Assembly (NCBI RefSeq): GCF_032154225.1
Contig: NZ_JALDYF010000018.1
Location: forward strand, 16,721-80,720
DNA length: 64,000 nucleotides
From: Psychrobacillus sp032154225
Lineage (GTDB): Bacteria; Bacillota; Bacilli; Bacillales_A; Planococcaceae
Direction: 5' to 3'
Of the stretch, positions 60,292 through 64,000 are shown in pieces. A program made the translations under genes and the position numbers. The notes below the pieces were generated by a model that had not been told where the DNA came from, ran no database searches, and saw nothing but the letters and a program-made list of their open reading frames with translations. The number at the start of each line of letters is the position of its first letter. Positions within the stretch are counted from its first letter, which is position 1.

Positions 60292-61395
60292 TTATTTATA
60301 GTTATAATAAAGTAGTTGCATGTCCTTTGATGGTTGAAGATCAAGCTCTTGTTTCATCATTTGTTCATACTTATTATAATGGCTATGTAAAGAATGCTTA
60401 TCTCCCATCGCCTCAAATATATGTAGCAATAGCCGATTAGCTCGCTCATTAAATGCATCGAACGAAATAATCTTTTTCCCAATCTGTAATGCTTCTTGGT
60501 ATCGCTCACAAGTAAACAACCAGTTTGCAAGGTCGTTAGCATAGGATGCATACAAAATATTCAAGCCTTCACGCTCTACAGTTACCCATGTAAAAAATTG
60601 ATCTTCTAGTAATTCTCCAACAAATTGTTTCTCTAATTCCCTAGCAACAGCTTCATTGTCATTGTTAATTTTGGATAGTAGCTCTACCCCTTGCTCAAAT
60701 TGCATAAAATCCACATCCACTTGACTTAGATTTAAACGATACTTCTCCTTACCTGAGATGATAATCTCCTTGAACCCGTGTATACTCAGTGCTTTTCTAA
60801 GCTGATAAGTCGCTGTATTAAGATAGGTTTCTGCATTTTTAAAAGGCATATTTGAAAATATATTCTCTATTACCTTCATTTTCATTACACTTCTACCCCT
60901 ATTTAATAATAAATAAGCAAAAAGCTCCTCACTTTTTTTAGACATCCATTTCACTGGACCTTGATGTGTACTACACACTTCAAGACAACCTAAAGCTTGG
61001 ACCTTTAAACGATTTACTACTGGACTAGTACTAACGGAGCTTCTATTTGCTGCTCTCGTAATTGTTTGAACGAGTCTTTTTTTGGAAACCGGCTTAATCA
61101 TATAGTCTAATGGATATATATCATATGCTTGGATTGCATAATCTGCGTGTGATGTTGTAAACACAATAGGAAGATCAGCGTGATTAAACCGTAAGTTGCG
61201 GGCTAACTCGATTCCATCTTCTCCTCCTATTTCAATATCCAAAAATGCAAGGTCGACCTCATGATTACGGCAGAAGGAAAGTACTTCTTTTACTTCCTGA
61301 AAACTACCAACAATCTCTACACCACCTATACTAGATAACATTCGCTTCATGGCCAACAACATGATAGGCTCATCATCTACGATAAGAACTTTCAT
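60292..61395 (-). CDS. Response regulator with SARP-like DNA-binding and BTAD domains
   Basis: The 367-residue regulator has a receiver domain (1-120; acidic D7/D8, phospho-acceptor D53 in LAFLDIEIGGEDG, K101 in MIKPVSK), a winged helix of the OmpR/SARP type (about 128-220; WMSKKSEELFAYLLLNRGRSVMKMKVIENIF, TYQLRKALS) and a helical bacterial transcriptional activation domain (about 225-367; QFEQGVELLSKI, ERANRLLLHIFEAMGDKHSLHSHYNKYEQMMKQELDLQPSKDM, split). REC-SARP-BTAD regulators are uncommon in Bacillales. It overlaps the kinase gene by 4 bases. Its target genes are unknown; the surface protein genes next to it are candidates by position only. Confidence 0.88.
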   Translation of the reverse strand: MKVLIVDDEPIMLLAMKRMLSSIGGVEIVGSFQEVKEVLSFCRNHEVDLAFLDIEIGGEDGIELARNLRFNHADLPIVFTTSHADYAIQAYDIYPLDYMIKPVSKKRLVQTITRAANRSSVSTSPVVNRLKVQALGCLEVCSTHQGPVKWMSKKSEELFAYLLLNRGRSVMKMKVIENIFSNMPFKNAETYLNTATYQLRKALSIHGFKEIIISGKEKYRLNLSQVDVDFMQFEQGVELLSKINNDNEAVARELEKQFVGELLEDQFFTWVTVEREGLNILYASYANDLANWLFTCERYQEALQIGKKIISFDAFNERANRLLLHIFEAMGDKHSLHSHYNKYEQMMKQELDLQPSKDMQLLYYNYK

Positions 61396-63125
61396 ATCTC
61401 TGCTCCACCTCTCAAAGTAAAGTAAAATACACTACCTTGCCCTAGCACACTTTCCACCCAAATACTTTCTCCACTTAGTTGTATGAACTCTTTACTTACA
61501 AGTAAGCCAAGTCCTGCCCCTCCCTCTCCCAAAGTTCCAACAGACGAATGAATCTGACTTGCAACAAATAGTTGCTCAACTTGTTCGATCGCCATTCCAA
61601 TTCCGTTATCACGGACAGATACAATGATCATTTTTCCAGAGAGCTGAGCATTTATCTGAATAGAACCCCCTACTGGAGTGAACTTAATCGCATTAGCCAA
61701 CAAATTCCGAACGACCAATAAAACAACTTCTCGATCAGCGTATACATAAGTACCAGTAGGAATACTATTACTTATATTTAAGTTCTTTGCCTCACTACTA
61801 ATACCTAATAACTGACAGCATTCTTCTACTGCATCAGATAGCTCTAGTAATTGTGGACGAAGCACCACATCTTCTCGCTGACTGCGGAACCATTCTAGTA
61901 AATTATTAGACATTCCAAGTGTGTGACGTATTTGCTCCCCAAGCTTTACTATAATCTGCAGATGCTCTGCATCAAAACTATCTAGATCCTCTTCTAACAA
62001 CTCTATCAATTGAAACTGCATCGCTAAAGGGCTACGTATATCATGCGAAACGATGGTAAACAGTTGGTCCTTCAGCTTATTAAGTTGTGCTATTTTCTCT
62101 AAATGCCCCTGCTGCTCCGTTATATCAACAATAAGCGAAACACTTCCTTGCCTTTGATTTGGCAATGTGCTCAATGGATAAACATTCACACGGTAGATTT
62201 TCCTTTCGCTGTTTAGCCAAGTATCTATCTCTACACTGCCTTGCTGTAAAGAGTGAGTTAGGCTACACCACTTAGGCCATTGCTCCAACAATTCCGATAC
62301 ATGTCTACCATAAAAATTAGAATAACCTAATTCCGAAAAAAATTGAATCGCTTTTTTATTGCCGTCAACGACTCGTTGCGAGGCATTCGTAATTAGCATA
62401 CCTTCTTGAAAGGTATCAAACACAACATTCTTGGCGACAGGAATAATTGAAAAGAATTTATATCTCAATATTACTAAAAGCATTAATGTACCTGTCATGC
62501 CACACAAAGTCGACAATGTTCCTATCCATGTTGACCATTGTGGATTAGCAAATCGAATAATTTCCAAAACAAATGGTATGGAAGCAAACAGCAAAACTAA
62601 TATTCCCGGCTTACGAAGATCAATATGTATTGTCCACACATATCTAAATAGTAAATAGATACTTACAGCAATTGAGCTATAGCATAGGATATTGAAAATA
62701 TTTGAATATATCGTCCTTGTCGTAATTAATTGGCCATCGATTAACTCTACTGTGTAAAAGACTATATGCAGATACGAATCAAACCAAGTGCATAATGAGA
62801 ATAAGATAAATACCGAAAATAAAGTAATCTTCCATTGAATTTTGATGACTCTATTACGACCCGTTAATTCTAATACAAACAAAAGAAATAGTGGAACAAT
62901 AAAAAGAAGCGATGTTTGCTGGATATTACGAAAAATCAACTTGTCCTGTAGTAAATGGCTGCTCTTCTCTAAAATAACACTGCTTGCGTAAAAAATACGG
63001 CATATAACTAAACCCAAGAGATAAATGACTGCAGGTTCTTTCCTAAACTTAAATAAAGTGAAGAAAATAATACACATCAAGATTATTGAAAAAATCATAA
63101 AAATAAGTTGTACAGAGAAAAACAT
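61392..63125 (-). CDS. Sensor histidine kinase with 7-helix membrane domain and PAS
   Basis: The 577-residue protein has seven hydrophobic helices in its first 225 residues (a 7TM sensor region), a PAS domain (about 235-335; FDTFQEGMLITNASQRVVDGNKK), a HisKA domain with the H-box TIVSHDIRSPLAMQFQL, and a HATPase domain with N-box VRNLLANAIKFTPVGGSI, G1 box VSVRDNGIGM and G2 box GEGGAGLGLLVSKEFI. It phosphorylates itself on the H-box histidine and should pass the phosphate to the SARP-like regulator encoded directly after it (4-base overlap). The 7TM part is expected to sense a membrane or small-molecule signal. RBS AGGAGG. Confidence 0.9.
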   Translation of the reverse strand: MFFSVQLIFMIFSIILMCIIFFTLFKFRKEPAVIYLLGLVICRIFYASSVILEKSSHLLQDKLIFRNIQQTSLLFIVPLFLLFVLELTGRNRVIKIQWKITLFSVFILFSLCTWFDSYLHIVFYTVELIDGQLITTRTIYSNIFNILCYSSIAVSIYLLFRYVWTIHIDLRKPGILVLLFASIPFVLEIIRFANPQWSTWIGTLSTLCGMTGTLMLLVILRYKFFSIIPVAKNVVFDTFQEGMLITNASQRVVDGNKKAIQFFSELGYSNFYGRHVSELLEQWPKWCSLTHSLQQGSVEIDTWLNSERKIYRVNVYPLSTLPNQRQGSVSLIVDITEQQGHLEKIAQLNKLKDQLFTIVSHDIRSPLAMQFQLIELLEEDLDSFDAEHLQIIVKLGEQIRHTLGMSNNLLEWFRSQREDVVLRPQLLELSDAVEECCQLLGISSEAKNLNISNSIPTGTYVYADREVVLLVVRNLLANAIKFTPVGGSIQINAQLSGKMIIVSVRDNGIGMAIEQVEQLFVASQIHSSVGTLGEGGAGLGLLVSKEFIQLSGESIWVESVLGQGSVFYFTLRGGAEI

Positions 63126-63250
63126 AGGTAACCTCCTCTCTTTTCAAGCACTTTATATGAATATATCGTTTTTGTTCCGTATAATACAAATAAAAATAAA
63201 TCTTATAATTAACTTCTAACTTACTATAAAATTTAATTTGCGAACTTTAC

Positions 63251-63299
63251 AACTAAGCCACCTGCAAAGGTTTTACATCAGTTTACAGGTGGCTTAGTT
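63251..63299. terminator. Terminator between the kinase promoter region and the InlB-repeat gene
   Basis: aactaagccacctgcaaa (63251-63268) pairs with tttacaggtggcttagtt (63282-63299), with one mismatch. It is downstream of the InlB-repeat gene on the reverse strand. Confidence 0.85.
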
Positions 63300-63331
63300 T
63301 TAGCTGTATCAAATTCATCACAACATAACTT

Positions 63332-64000
63332 TTATCGGTTGAACAATCGAAGATATTTATCAAATAAGCTTGTTTTAACACAATAAGTAGAGACAGGTTC
63401 ACTCATTTTTTTCGACCATTGAAAAGATAGACGCTTAGATCCGTTTGTACACATGGAATTAGTATCAACCCATTTCGCAAACAATGTTGTATTTTCTGTC
63501 ACTACATCCGTCGAGAAATTCCATTTGTTAATTAACTTTGCTTCCTTGTACCATCCAACAAATGTATAACCTTTTCTTGTCGGTGTTAGCGGTATTCTTA
63601 CTTTTTCGCTATATGCGATTGTTTGTACGTCTACTATTGTCCCTCCGTTTGAGCTAAAGGTTAACGTATAAGTATTAGTGGACCCTCCACCTCCACCAGA
63701 AGATTGATTTTTCCTCCACTTCGCATATAACATTGTATTTCCTGTCACTTCATCTACTGCAAAATCCCACTTACCCATTAACAACGCATCCTTGTACCAT
63801 CCGTCAAACGTATAACCGGGGTTTGTCGTGGCTACTGGTGGTGTTGCCTTTCCATTAGGTGCAACATCTTGTGGGGCTACTGCTGTCCCTCCGTTTGCAT
63901 TAAAAGTTAGCACAAAAGGAGTTACATTCCACTTCGCATATAGCGTTGTATTTCCTGTCACTTCATCTACTGCAAAATCCCACTTACCCATTAACAACGC
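63332..64000 (-). CDS. Surface protein with InlB B-repeats (3' part)
   Basis: Only the C-terminal 222 residues are inside the window; the gene extends past the right edge. It contains three Listeria-Bacteroides (InlB B-type) repeats, each of the form LTFNANGGT-VAPQ-PGYTFDGWYKD-WDF-TLYAKW. Two repeats are nearly identical at nucleotide level with a 213-base (71-residue) period. A Ser/Gly linker (SSGGGGGSTN) separates the last repeat. After the final repeat the protein ends VSTYCVKTSLFDKYLRLFNR without LPXTG, SLH or hydrophobic anchor, which is unusual for the class. Such repeats form ubiquitin-like modules of surface adhesins and wall enzymes. Function cannot be told from this part. Confidence 0.85.
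   Translation of the reverse strand, partial: ALLMGKWDFAVDEVTGNTTLYAKWNVTPFVLTFNANGGTAVAPQDVAPNGKATPPVATTNPGYTFDGWYKDALLMGKWDFAVDEVTGNTMLYAKWRKNQSSGGGGGSTNTYTLTFSSNGGTIVDVQTIAYSEKVRIPLTPTRKGYTFVGWYKEAKLINKWNFSTDVVTENTTLFAKWVDTNSMCTNGSKRLSFQWSKKMSEPVSTYCVKTSLFDKYLRLFNR

Overview
The window is low-GC, with AGGAGG-type ribosome binding sites, an S-box leader, a sigma-I/RsgI pair, a sigma-B-type promoter, PdaC, DacC and YflT homologues, and dispersed intergenic repeats that look familiar from Bacillaceae and Planococcaceae genomes. It is best read as chromosome of an aerobic member of the Bacillales, probably Planococcaceae (for example the Lysinibacillus/Psychrobacillus/Solibacillus group). The family-level placement is inference. 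I see no rRNA, tRNA, phage, insertion sequence with a transposase, or CRISPR array.

Layout. 1-2272: two decayed genes, a DUF1295 gene and a DAK2-DegV fusion, each broken by small indels. 2351-4093: an ABC ATPase/permease pair of the MacB/HrtAB type with a close paralogue at 46141-47883. 4176-6750: a frameshifted EAL phosphodiesterase gene and a MerR-B12 (CarH/LitR-like) regulator with a downstream membrane protein; both promoter regions carry the same paired TGTAYA/TATACA boxes. 6813-9024: an amidase, a DUF2804 protein and a repeat-rich 630-base gap. 9059-14172: ferredoxin-NADP reductase divergent from a four-gene hydroxamate-siderophore uptake operon, with a Fur box between them. 14217-22619: chemoreceptor, glycerophosphodiesterase, a 55-residue small gene, a double acetyltransferase, a heterodimeric multidrug ABC exporter and a DMT permease. 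22824-27716: PAS-PAS-GGDEF-EAL phosphodiesterase, split ThrE exporter, PdaC-like deacetylase. 28294-32790: rsgI-sigI, a secreted repeat protein and a secreted beta-propeller protein. 32935-36791: a lysine catabolic operon (aldehyde dehydrogenase, lysine 6-dehydrogenase, probable glutaryl-CoA dehydrogenase). 37839-38974: a dead GAF-HD-GYP gene. 39127-41594: SAM riboswitch and metIC. 41670-54364: two diguanylate cyclases, a second deacetylase, two chemoreceptors, the second ABC pair with its TetR regulator, DacC, a TVP38 protein and a flavin reductase. 54517-64000: a cell-surface region with two paralogous SbsC-like/LRR proteins, a DUF1028 protein, a sigma-B-type stress gene, a 7TM histidine kinase with a SARP-like response regulator, and the 3' end of an InlB-repeat surface protein that runs off the window.

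Themes. (i) c-di-GMP turnover: three readable genes and two phosphodiesterase pseudogenes. (ii) Regulation: B12-type, Fur, TetR, SAM and sigma-B signals are all visible. (iii) Envelope: deacetylases, DacC, S-layer-like proteins. The least explained signal is a roughly 205-base multi-hairpin element found twice downstream of unrelated genes (8512-8718 and 27764-27964), whose stems differ in sequence but keep their pairing. Three helically spaced TetR-type palindromes (47948-48025) and the shared box pair at 4176/5282 are the best regulatory candidates. All functions are inferred from sequence patterns read by eye; no database search was run.
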